From positions 1 through 64,000 of the forward strand of contig NZ_JAUHJR010000003.1 of assembly GCF_030412915.1 (NCBI RefSeq): a stretch of 64,000 nt of DNA, read 5' to 3'. Position numbers and translations under genes: made by a program. This document shows, in pieces, positions 1 to 13,038 of this stretch. Source of the DNA: Nocardioides abyssi. Lineage in GTDB: Bacteria; Actinomycetota; Actinomycetes; Propionibacteriales; Nocardioidaceae. Numbering within the stretch: position 1 is the first letter of the stretch; the number at the start of each line of letters is the position of its first letter. Under the pieces are notes generated by a model that saw only the letters and a list, made by a program, of their open reading frames with translations, was not told the origin of the DNA and made no database searches.

Positions 1-94
1 TCGTGTACCCCCGAAGGAGCCTTACCGCTCGACTTGCATGTGTTAAGCACGCCGCCAGCGTTCGTCCTGAGCCAGGATCAAACTCTCCGTTGAA
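1..94 (-). rRNA. rrs: 16S rRNA, 5' end only
   Basis: On the minus strand this is the start of small-subunit rRNA: the universal AGAGTTTGATCCTGGCTCAG segment lies at about 67-86, followed by ACGAACGCTGGCGGCGTGCT and a V1 loop reading GGTAAGGCTCCTTCGGGGG. The gene runs off the left edge. The mature 5' end is placed about 8 bases before AGAGTTTGAT by analogy with E. coli. The V1 loop is typical of Nocardioides and relatives, from general knowledge of these sequences. Confidence 0.97.
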
Positions 95-460
95 AAACAA
101 CACCAACACACCCATACAGGCGTGTCAGAAAAAGAGATGCCCTGACAGACGACACTGACAAATCAATTGTCAGAATCATTGTCAAAGAAACCATCAACCA
201 CACACCACCAAAGGCGACATGCAGTCGACGGGGCATAACAAACTAATTCGTCGACTATGACACACTGTTGAGTTCTCAAGGATCACGCACACTCCGTCCA
301 GACCCTTGCGGGCCGGCCCGGAGGCAACCTGCAGAAACTTACCGGTTCCGATCCTCCTGCGCAACTCCGAGAGCTGGGCGATCCGGAGGATCCGAGCCGG
401 AAACAACGATCCCCGTGAGCCACCAGCCTGTCGGCCGGGGCGGGAACCGCGTCCTGCGGC
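95..460 (-). other. 16S rRNA leader
   Basis: Transcribed leader between the rRNA promoter and the 16S gene; no protein gene fits. On the minus strand it carries the phrase CCTTGAGAACTCAACAG (about 264-280), which actinobacteria conserve ahead of 16S and which resembles boxA antitermination and processing signals. A short inverted repeat at 155-173 (CTGACAA / TTGTCAG) and neighbouring TGACA words could form part of the RNase III processing stem. The region is strikingly AT-rich compared with the rest of the window. Confidence 0.75.
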
Positions 461-468
461 GAGAGAGA

Positions 469-497
469 ACATTACATGCGACCCCGGCGGACGCCAA
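469..497 (-). promoter_or_regulatory. rRNA operon promoter
   Basis: Minus strand: -35 TTGGCG (492-497), 17-base spacer, -10 TAATGT (469-474). It sits about 30 bases downstream of the glycosylase stop codon and about 375 bases before 16S, leaving room for a long leader. The -10 is followed by TCTCTC. It was chosen by match and spacing; further promoters upstream are not excluded. Confidence 0.6.
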
Positions 498-527
498 ATC
501 GTCTGCGCGCGCCCGCTCGAGCGCAGG

Positions 528-2532
<2,005 letters not shown>

Positions 2533-3044
2533 TTACCTGCCTCCTCCGACCGCGTCGACCGCGGCCCGCATGATCGTCGTGAGGTCCTCGCTCACGGCGG
2601 TGCCATCCTCGTCCAGCGCCTCGGGCGTCCACCACGCGGCCCGGTCGATCGTGCCCACCTCGAGCGGCTCCAGGCCGCCGAAGTGGACCTCCTCCCCCGG
2701 CGCGAGGTCGAGCCGGACGGCGAAGTAGGTCTGGTCCTGCACCAGGTGCCACAGCCCCCAGTCGAACGCGACGACCTCGTGGTGGACCGGCCCGACCAGG
2801 TCGGACGCGGCCACGACCAGCCCGGTCTCCTCGTGCATCTCGCGCGCGGCGGCCTCGACCAGGGGCTCGCCCGGGTCGGCCCCGCCACCGATGGAGAACC
2901 AGTACGGCGAGCCGGGGTCGACGGGGTCCCACCCGTGCAGCAGCAGGACCTCGCCGGCGGCGTTGACCGGCAGCACGCGGGCGCAGGTGCGCTCGCGGAC
3001 CGGCCGGGTCGAGGCCGCCCCCGTCGTCGCGTCAGGCCGCTCCA

Positions 3045-3045
<1 letters not shown>
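2533..3045 (-). CDS. NUDIX hydrolase inside the arginine operon
   Basis: A 170-residue NUDIX protein. The full box is present (G-x5-E-x7-RE-M-x-EE-x-G-L, beginning GGADPGE near residue 55), so it should cleave a nucleoside diphosphate linked to another group; the substrate cannot be read from sequence. The ATG start overlaps the argG stop in TGATG and its own stop abuts the argH start, so it is translated between argG and argH. Family members often sanitise oxidised nucleotides; a specific arginine-pathway role is only inference. Core text such as WWTPEAL in the C-terminus resembles actinobacterial 8-oxo-dGTPase-like NUDIX proteins. Confidence 0.9.
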
Positions 3046-4481
<1,436 letters not shown>

Positions 4482-5021
4482 TCAGAACTCCTTGAGGGGG
4501 CTGGTGGGGGCGGACGAGTCGGCCAGGGCGAGGAAGCGCTGCGCGAGCGCGTCGCCCCCGGCCGGGTCGCGCCCGATGACGAGGATCGTGTCGTCCCCGG
4601 CGATGGTGCCGAGGATCTCGGGCAGGCCGGCGCCGTCGAAGGCGGAGCCGAGGAACTGGGCGGCGCCCGGCGGGGTGCGCAGGACGACCAGGTTGGCGCT
4701 GGCCTCCGCCGAGACCAGCAGCTCGCCGAGGAGGCGGGCCAGGCGCTGGGAGGCGGCGGCGGTGTCGGTGGGGGCGGCCGGTCGCCGGTCGCCACCCTCC
4801 GCGGGCACGGCGTACACGAGCGCGCCGGAGGAGGCACGCACCTTGACCGCGTCGAGCTCGACCAGGTCGCGCGAGAGCGTCGCCTGGGTGACGCGCATGC
4901 CGCTCTCGGCCAGCGCCTCGGCCAGCTCGGACTGCGAGCGGATCTCGCGGTGCGTGACCAGCTCGACGATCCGGCGGTGCCGGGCGTTCTTGGTGGCCGG
5001 GCGCAGCGCGTGCTCGGTCAT
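4482..5021 (-). CDS. argR: Arginine repressor
   Basis: A 179-residue hexameric transcription factor that binds ARG boxes when arginine is present. The N-terminal winged helix-turn-helix is visible as [20 protein letters not shown] followed by [19 protein letters not shown], and the C-terminal hexamerisation and arginine-binding domain has the diagnostic [15 protein letters not shown] with the paired aspartates. I place the start at MTEHALRP because its ATG overlaps the argF stop (TGATG); a longer reading frame upstream lies wholly inside argF. Its own operon is its likely target (see the site at 10345-10354). Confidence 0.96.
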   Translation of the reverse strand: MTEHALRPATKNARHRRIVELVTHREIRSQSELAEALAESGMRVTQATLSRDLVELDAVKVRASSGALVYAVPAEGGDRRPAAPTDTAAASQRLARLLGELLVSAEASANLVVLRTPPGAAQFLGSAFDGAGLPEILGTIAGDDTILVIGRDPAGGDALAQRFLALADSSAPTSPLKEF

Positions 5022-5956
5022 CACCGCTCCCCCGCCGCGGCCTTCTCGAGCAGCCAGGCGAGGACGGCCTTCTGGGCGTGGCGGCGGTTCTCCGCCTCGT
5101 CCCACACGACGCTCTGGATGCCGTCGAGGACCTCGGCGGCGATCTCCTTGCCGCGGTAGGCCGGCAGGCAGTGCATCGCGATCGCGTCAGGCTTGGCGGT
5201 CTCGAAGAGCGCCTGGGTGACGGAGTAGGGCGCGAACACCTCGGTGCGCGCCGCGGCCTCCTCCTCCTTGCCCATCGAGACCCACGTGTCGGTGATGACC
5301 ACGTCGCTGCCCTCGGCGGCCTCGCGGGGGTCCTCGACCCAGGTCGCGGTGCCGCCGGTCTGCTCACCGATCTCGCGGGCCCGGTCGAAGATGTCCTGCG
5401 GCGGGGTGTAGCCCTCCGGTGCGCTGATCCGCACGTGCATCCCGGCGGTGGTGCCCGCGAGCAGCCACGAGTTGCCCATGTTGCAGGCACCGTCGCCGAA
5501 GAACGTCGCGGTCAGCCCGGCGAGCTCCGGCTTGTGCTCGCGGATCGTCATCAGGTCGGCCAGCAGCTGGCAGGGGTGGAAGTCGTCGGTGAGCGCGTTG
5601 ACGACGGGTACGCCGGCGTGCTCGGCCATGTCCTCCAGGTCGGTCTGGGCGAAGGTGCGCCAGGCGACCACCGAGGCCTGGCGCCCCAGGATGCGGGCGA
5701 CGTCGGCGACCGACTCGCGCTCGCCGATGCCGGCCAGGCGGCCGTCGACGACCATCGGGAAGCCGCCCAGCTCGGCGACCCCGGCCGCGAAGGAGGCCTG
5801 GGTGCGCAGCGTGGGCTTGTCGAAGACCATCGCGACGGTCTGCGGGCCCCCGAGCGGGCGGTGCTCGAACGGCGCGGCCTTCATGGTCGCGGCGAGCTCG
5901 AGCACCTCGGCCTGCTCGGCCGGGGTGAGGTCGTCGTCGCGCAGGAGGTGGCGCAT
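5021..5956 (-). CDS. argF: Ornithine carbamoyltransferase with an altered carbamoyl-phosphate loop
   Basis: Forms citrulline from ornithine and carbamoyl phosphate. It has 311 residues. [13 protein letters not shown] near residue 130 and [12 protein letters not shown] near 270 match the family, and the N-terminus [22 protein letters not shown] is very close to mycobacterial ArgF. The usual S-T-R-T-R phosphate-binding motif reads T-L-R-T-Q ([12 protein letters not shown], near residue 50). The key RT pair remains, so the protein is probably active. ATG overlaps the argD stop (TGATG). Acetyl- or succinylornithine carbamoyltransferase are alternatives but the operon and HCLPA motif favour ArgF. 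Confidence 0.94.
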   Translation of the reverse strand: MRHLLRDDDLTPAEQAEVLELAATMKAAPFEHRPLGGPQTVAMVFDKPTLRTQASFAAGVAELGGFPMVVDGRLAGIGERESVADVARILGRQASVVAWRTFAQTDLEDMAEHAGVPVVNALTDDFHPCQLLADLMTIREHKPELAGLTATFFGDGACNMGNSWLLAGTTAGMHVRISAPEGYTPPQDIFDRAREIGEQTGGTATWVEDPREAAEGSDVVITDTWVSMGKEEEAAARTEVFAPYSVTQALFETAKPDAIAMHCLPAYRGKEIAAEVLDGIQSVVWDEAENRRHAQKAVLAWLLEKAAAGER

Positions 5957-7182
5957 CAGGAGTCCTTCCCTGCTGCTATGTCGGAGGCGTCGGAGGCGTC
6001 GGAGGCGGCGTACGCGTCGTCGAGGATCGCCGGCCAGGCGGCCAGCAGCGCGTCGACGTCGGCGTCGGTGAGCACGAGCGGCGGGACCAGGCGGATCCGT
6101 GCCGGGGTGGTGTTGTTGAGCACGAAGCCGTGGCGCAGGCCGGCGGCGACCACCTCGGCGGCGGCGTCGGCGGACAGGTCGAGCCCGATCATCAGGCCGG
6201 CGCCGCGCACCTCGGTGACGCGGTCGTCGGCGGCCAGGCCGGACCGGAGGCGCTCGCCGAGCACGGTCGCGCGCTCGAGCAGCCCCTCGGCCTCGATGGT
6301 GCGGATGACGGCCAGGCCGGCCGCGCAGGCCACCGGGTTGCCGCCGAAGGTCGTGCCGTGGTTGCCGGGCTGGAGCAGCGCGCCGGCCTCGCCGAGACCG
6401 ATGCAGGCGCCGATCGGGAAGCCGCCGCCGAGGCCCTTGGCCACGGTGAGGACGTCCGGACGCACGCCCTCGCTGGCGAACCAGCGACCGGTGCGGCCCA
6501 TGCCGGTCTGCACCTCGTCGATCCACAGCAGGGCGCCGTGCTCGTCGGCGATGCTCCGGGCCGCGGCCAGGTAGCCCGCGGGCGGCACCACGACGCCGGC
6601 CTCGCCCTGGATCGGCTCGACCAGGACGGCGGCGGTCTCGTCGGTGACGGCCGCGGCGAGCGCGTCGGCGTCGCCGTACGGCACGAAGGTGACGTCGCCG
6701 GGCAGCGGCGCGAACGGCGTGCGGTAGGCCTCCTTGGAGGTCAGCGCGAGCGCGCCCATCGTGCGGCCGTGGAAGCCGCCCTCGGTGGCGACGACGTGGG
6801 TGCGGCCGGTGCGGCGGGTCAGCTTGAACGCCGCCTCGTTGGCCTCGGTGCCGGAGCTGGTGAAGAAGACCCGGCCGTCGGCAGCGGTGCCGCCGCCGAC
6901 CAGCTCGAGCAGCTTCTCGGCGAGCTCGACCTGCGGCTCCGTGGTGAAGAAGTTCGACACGTGACCGAGGGTCTGCAGCTGGGTGGTGACCGCCTCGACC
7001 AGCGCCGGGTGGGCGTGGCCGAGGGCGTTGACGGCGATGCCACCGAGGTAGTCGACGTACTCGTTGCCGTCGGCGTCCCACACGTGGGCGCCCGCGCCGC
7101 GGACCAGCTGCAGCTTGGGCGGGCCGAAGGTGTTCATCAGGCTGGCGGCGTACCGCTGCTGGGCCTGGTCCAGGGTGCTCAC
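5956..7182 (-). CDS. argD: Acetylornithine aminotransferase
   Basis: A PLP-dependent class III transaminase that makes N-acetylornithine from the semialdehyde. It has 408 residues. The PLP lysine is in [14 protein letters not shown] (about residue 248), preceded by the [15 protein letters not shown] strand with the PLP aspartate and [16 protein letters not shown] for phosphate binding. Start is a GTG sharing four bases with the argB stop (GTGA); the family N-terminus [19 protein letters not shown] begins soon after. The last residues carry a small [10 protein letters not shown] repeat encoded by near-identical 9-base units around 5980-6006. Confidence 0.96.
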   Translation of the reverse strand: MSTLDQAQQRYAASLMNTFGPPKLQLVRGAGAHVWDADGNEYVDYLGGIAVNALGHAHPALVEAVTTQLQTLGHVSNFFTTEPQVELAEKLLELVGGGTAADGRVFFTSSGTEANEAAFKLTRRTGRTHVVATEGGFHGRTMGALALTSKEAYRTPFAPLPGDVTFVPYGDADALAAAVTDETAAVLVEPIQGEAGVVVPPAGYLAAARSIADEHGALLWIDEVQTGMGRTGRWFASEGVRPDVLTVAKGLGGGFPIGACIGLGEAGALLQPGNHGTTFGGNPVACAAGLAVIRTIEAEGLLERATVLGERLRSGLAADDRVTEVRGAGLMIGLDLSADAAAEVVAAGLRHGFVLNNTTPARIRLVPPLVLTDADVDALLAAWPAILDDAYAASDASDASDIAAGKDS

Positions 7183-8119
7183 TGGGCGTCCCTCACCTTC
7201 CGGGTCTTGGTCTCGACACCCGGGAGGACCTGGGTGCCGACGCCCTCCTTGGTGAAGAGCTCGAGGATGACGGCGTGCGGCTCGCGGCCGTCGACGACGG
7301 TGGCGCGGGGCACGCCGCCGCGCACCGCCTTGAGGCAGGCGCCCATCTTCGGGACCATGCCGGACGCGAGGCTCGGCATCATCTCCTCGAGCGCGTCGGG
7401 GCCGATCTCGCCGATGACGTCGGTGGGGTCGGGCCAGTCGAGGTAGAGCCCCTCGACGTCGGTGAGGACGAGGAGCTTCTCGGCGCCGAGCGCGACCGCG
7501 AGCGCGGCGGCCGCGGTGTCGGCGTTGACGTTGTGCACGGTGCCGTGGACGTCGGGCGCGACGCTGGAGACGACCGGGATCCGGCCGGCCTCGATCAGGT
7601 CGAGCACCGACTCCGGCCGCACCTTGGTGACCTCGCCGACGAGGCCGAGGTCGACCTCCTCGCCCTCGACGACCGTGCTGGCCGGGACGGCGGTGAACAG
7701 GCCGGCGTCCTCGCCCGAGCAGCCGACCGCGAGCGGGCCGTGCTCGTTGATCAGGCCGACCAGCTCGCGCTGGACCTGGCCGACGAGGACCATCCGGACC
7801 ACGTCCATCGCCTCGGGGGTGGTGACGCGGAGACCGCCGCGGAACTCCGACTCGATCCCGAGCTTGTCGAGCATCGCGGAGATCTGCGGGCCGCCGCCGT
7901 GCACGACGACGGGCTTGAAGCCGGCGAAGCGGAGGAACGCGATGTCCTCGGCGAACGCGCGCTTGAGGCTGTCGTCGGTCATGGCGTTGCCGCCGTACTT
8001 CACCACCACGATCTTGCCGTGGTACTGCTTCAGCCACGGCAGCGCGGCCGCGAGCGTGCGGGCCTTGGCCTGGTCGGGCTTGCTGGTGTCGAAGGCGCCC
8101 GTCGGGCTGCTGGAGTCGT

Positions 8120-8123
<4 letters not shown>
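7179..8123 (-). CDS. argB: Acetylglutamate kinase
   Basis: Phosphorylates N-acetylglutamate, the usual arginine-controlled step. It has 314 residues. The amino acid kinase fold is seen in [10 protein letters not shown] near residue 40, [11 protein letters not shown] near 72, and the [21 protein letters not shown] substrate/ATP segment near 205. The C-terminal part and the N-terminal extension of about 35 residues that precedes the kinase core agree with arginine-sensitive hexameric enzymes, although feedback inhibition is inferred from the family. The ATG overlaps the argJ stop (ATGA). Confidence 0.96.
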
Positions 8124-10482
<2,359 letters not shown>

Positions 10483-10483
10483 C

Positions 10484-10489
10484 TAGCGT
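10484..10489 (+). promoter_or_regulatory. -10 element of a probable leaderless transcript
   Basis: TAGCGT lies six bases before the ATG at 10496. With a start point about seven bases downstream the mRNA would begin at or next to the start codon. No Shine-Dalgarno sequence precedes the ATG. The -35 region is weak. Confidence 0.5.
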
Positions 10490-10495
10490 GCGGGC

Positions 10496-11305
10496 ATGAC
10501 GCTCTCACTGGCCCTTCCGTACCCGGTCTACCTCGACCACATCCGCATCGAGTCGCGCCGGTTCCGTGAGGTGCTGGCCACGTGCGACCCGGACGCACGG
10601 GTGCCTGCGTGCCCCGACTGGACCGCGGCGGACCTGCTCTGGCACCTCGCCGGGGTCCAGTGGTTCTGGGCGCGGACGGTGCGCACCCGGCCGGCCCCGC
10701 CGAGCGAGTCCGCCCTCGAGCCGGAGCGCCCGGCGACGTACGACGGGCTGCTGGCGGCGTTCGACGAGCACTCCGCGTCGCTGGTCGCCGAGCTCGAGGC
10801 GGCCGGGCCCGACGCCGAGGCGTGGCACTGGGCGCCCGTGCAGACGGTCGGCACGAGCTACCGCCGCCAGGCGCACGAGGCGCTCGTCCACCGTCTCGAC
10901 GCCGAGCAGACCGCCCGTTGTGTGACGCCGCTCGATCCTGCGCTCGCGGCCGACGGCGTGCTCGAGCTGCTCGACGTGATGTACGGCGGTGACGCGCCGC
11001 CCTGGGGACGCTTCGACGCCTCGGGGCACGCGGTGCGGGTCGACCTGGTCGACCGCGACGCCTCGATCTGGGTCCGCCCCGGGACGCTGCTCGGCACCGA
11101 CCCGGAGACCGGGACGAAGCACGACGGGCCACACCTGCAGGTCGTCGACGACCCCGGCACCGACCCGTCGGCCGTCGTCGCCGGCACCGCCGCCGACCTC
11201 GACGCCTGGCTGTGGAACCGCCGCGACGTCACCGGGGTCACCGTCTCCGGTGACCCCGCGGCGTACGACGCCTTCCGGGCGGCGGTGTCCCAGCCGCTCG
11301 ACTGA
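10496..11305 (+). CDS. Maleylpyruvate isomerase-family, mycothiol-dependent protein
   Basis: A 269-residue protein of the DinB-like four-helix fold used by actinobacterial mycothiol-dependent enzymes. The N-terminal helix pair has CPDWTAADLLWHLAGVQWFWA (residues about 38-58) with a metal-binding histidine, and YRRQAHEALVHRLDAEQT near 122 supplies the other two histidines. The C-terminal half resembles the SCP2-like domain that usually accompanies it. Its substrate is unknown: most paralogues in this very large family are uncharacterised, and there is no aromatic-catabolism gene nearby. It stands alone, divergent from argC. Confidence 0.85.
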   Translation: MTLSLALPYPVYLDHIRIESRRFREVLATCDPDARVPACPDWTAADLLWHLAGVQWFWARTVRTRPAPPSESALEPERPATYDGLLAAFDEHSASLVAELEAAGPDAEAWHWAPVQTVGTSYRRQAHEALVHRLDAEQTARCVTPLDPALAADGVLELLDVMYGGDAPPWGRFDASGHAVRVDLVDRDASIWVRPGTLLGTDPETGTKHDGPHLQVVDDPGTDPSAVVAGTAADLDAWLWNRRDVTGVTVSGDPAAYDAFRAAVSQPLD

Positions 11306-11432
11306 GCGCTGCGGGAGCGCCTGCAGCCGACCTCCGGCTTGCGGGCCGTGGTGGCTGGGGTAGGCGCAATTATGCGGGAGAGGGGCGCCGTGGGTCGCGG
11401 CTGCTTCCCGGCTCGCGGTGGGTGTACCGGCT

Positions 11433-11465
11433 GGTTAGGAGGGCCGCCAGGCCCGTCTCGAAACC
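11433..11465 (+). repeat. Stem-loop repeat, left copy beside the HNH gene
   Basis: The sequence begins GGTTAGGAG, has a GGGCC-gcca-GGCCC hairpin core (11441-11454) and ends GTCTCGAAACC. The same outer words, in the opposite orientation, are at 12825-12858, and in the same orientation at 63970-64000, with a different hairpin core each time. The intergenic stretch 11306-11557 otherwise contains no gene I can support. Confidence 0.75.
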
Positions 11466-11557
11466 CGCCGAGAATTTCCTCAGATTGTTGTCCAAATGGT
11501 GGTCTGACCTGGGGAAACAGCGCCGTGACTGTCGGTGGTCGCTGCTTGAGTAGACCC

Positions 11558-12817
11558 ATGGCCAAGGATTCCCGACCCACCGCGCACCCGGTGTGCCGCG
11601 CGGTCGCGAAGTCTCGGAAGAAGGCCCGTTCGGCGTGCAGCTCTCAGCTGTGGCAGATGTCCGACACGGAGGTCTCGTCCGCGCTGCTGGAGGCGACTCG
11701 CCTCCGTGCGCAGGTCGAGGCCCTCGAGCTCAGGCTCGCGGCCGAGGCCGAACGTCGCGCGGTCGGGGACAAGGTCGGCGCGACCGACACCGCGTCCTGG
11801 TGGGGCCACGAGACCCGCCAAGACCGGCCGGCTGCGAAGCGGCGGATGCGGCTGGCCGAGTCATTGGACCGCCACGCCCCCACTGCCAGCGCGCTGGCGG
11901 AGGGCGCGATCAGCGTTGACCACGCCCGGGTGATCACCGAGTGCGTCGACAAGCTCCCCGACGACCTGCCCGACCCGACGATCCCGGAGCGGGCCGAGAA
12001 GCACTTGCTCAACGAGGCGCTCGACCGCGACCCCAAGTCACTGGCCATCCTCGCCAAGCACGTCCTCACCGTCGTCGCCCCGGAGATCGGCGAGGAACAC
12101 GACGCCCGCGCCCTCGAACGCGAGGAACGCGAAGCGCGCGCCACGGCGTGGTTGACGATGTGTCCCGACGGGCGAGGCAGCTACCGCGGCAAGTTCGCCA
12201 TCCCGACCCTGCACGGAGAGATGCTCAGGAAGATGCTGCTCGCCTTCGCGGCGCCGAAGCACCAAGCCGCGGCCAAGAACGAGAGCGAGCCCGAGGTCGA
12301 GCGACGGCCGTCCCCGGACGGGATGGGGGACGCGTTCTGCGAGCTCCTCGAACGCCTCCCCGCCGACAAGCTCCCCCAGCTCGGCGGCCTCAACGCCTCC
12401 GTCGTCGTCCTCATCGACTACACCGACCTTGAGAGCGACGTCGGCCGAGCCACGCTCGAGTCCGGGGAGCCGATCTCGGCCTCGATGACGCGGCGGATGG
12501 CCTGCGAAGCCGGCCTCATCCCCGCCGTCCTCGGCAGGACGTCAGAGCTCCTCGACCTCGGCCGCACCGCCCGGTTGTTCTCCGGCGCCCAGCGCCGCGG
12601 GCTCGCGATCACCCAGAAGACCTGCACTGCTGTCGGCTGCGACTGGCCCGCCCACCTGTGCCACGCCCACCACGACGAGAGCTGGCTCTCCGGCGGCAAG
12701 ACCAACATGGACAACGCCCGGCTGCTGTGTCCTCGCCATCACGCCCGCATCCACGACCCGCGGTTCGAGGCCACGATCCACCCGGACAACCAGGTCACCT
12801 TCCACCTGCGGACGTAG
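11558..12817 (+). CDS. DUF222 / HNH endonuclease-signature protein
   Basis: A 419-residue member of the actinobacterial 13E12-repeat family: an N-terminal helical DUF222 region (about 30-310) and a C-terminal HNH zinc finger (about 345-400) with CTAVGCDWP, CHAHHDESWLSGG, NMDNARLLCPRHH and RIHD. The N-terminus is basic. I start at ATG 11558 (MAKDSRPTAHP); an earlier in-frame ATG would lie in non-coding text. HNH enzymes nick or cut DNA, but no target is known for this family. The gene is flanked by inverted copies of a stem-loop repeat and uses codons a little less biased to G/C than its neighbours, so it may be a mobile unit. Confidence 0.85.
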   Translation: MAKDSRPTAHPVCRAVAKSRKKARSACSSQLWQMSDTEVSSALLEATRLRAQVEALELRLAAEAERRAVGDKVGATDTASWWGHETRQDRPAAKRRMRLAESLDRHAPTASALAEGAISVDHARVITECVDKLPDDLPDPTIPERAEKHLLNEALDRDPKSLAILAKHVLTVVAPEIGEEHDARALEREEREARATAWLTMCPDGRGSYRGKFAIPTLHGEMLRKMLLAFAAPKHQAAAKNESEPEVERRPSPDGMGDAFCELLERLPADKLPQLGGLNASVVVLIDYTDLESDVGRATLESGEPISASMTRRMACEAGLIPAVLGRTSELLDLGRTARLFSGAQRRGLAITQKTCTAVGCDWPAHLCHAHHDESWLSGGKTNMDNARLLCPRHHARIHDPRFEATIHPDNQVTFHLRT

Positions 12818-12824
12818 GCCGGCA

Positions 12825-13020
12825 GGTTTCGAGACGCGCGCCAGCGCGCGCTCCTCAACCACCCGGGAGACGCTGGCGCGCGCTCCTCAACCACCCGGGA
12901 GACGCTGGCGCGCGCTCCTCAACCAGCCGGGAGACGCTGGCGCGCGCTCCTCAACCAGCCGGGAGACGCCAGCGCGCGCTCCTCAACCACCCGGGAGGCG
13001 CTGGCGCGCCTCCCTCACCA
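12825..13020 (-). repeat. 32-bp tandem array derived from the stem-loop repeat
   Basis: The first unit is a full minus-strand copy of the element: GGTTTCGAGAC, a GCGCGC-cagc-GCGCGC hairpin, then CTCCTCAACC. It is followed by five more units of 32 bases (CTCCTCAACC at 12851, 12883, 12915, 12947, 12979, and a decayed one near 13010), differing at only one or a few positions each. There are no unique spacers, so it is not CRISPR. It fills the gap between the convergent HNH gene and pheT and could stop transcription from both sides. Confidence 0.9.
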
Positions 13021-13038
13021 ACGGCCCAGCAGGCCCCG

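Noticed and set aside
93-190. A second rRNA promoter from TTGACA near 178-183 (minus strand)
   Set aside because: At 17 bases the -10 position reads TTTGTC, which is poor; TGACA words here are better explained as processing-stem repeats.
11339-11557. Longer N-terminus for the HNH gene
   Set aside because: The extra 73 residues overlap the stem-loop repeat and have no family resemblance; ATG 11558 gives a normal basic N-terminus.
12825-13020. CRISPR-like regular array
   Set aside because: Period is 32 bases with no unique spacers; the whole unit is repeated, so it is a simple tandem array.
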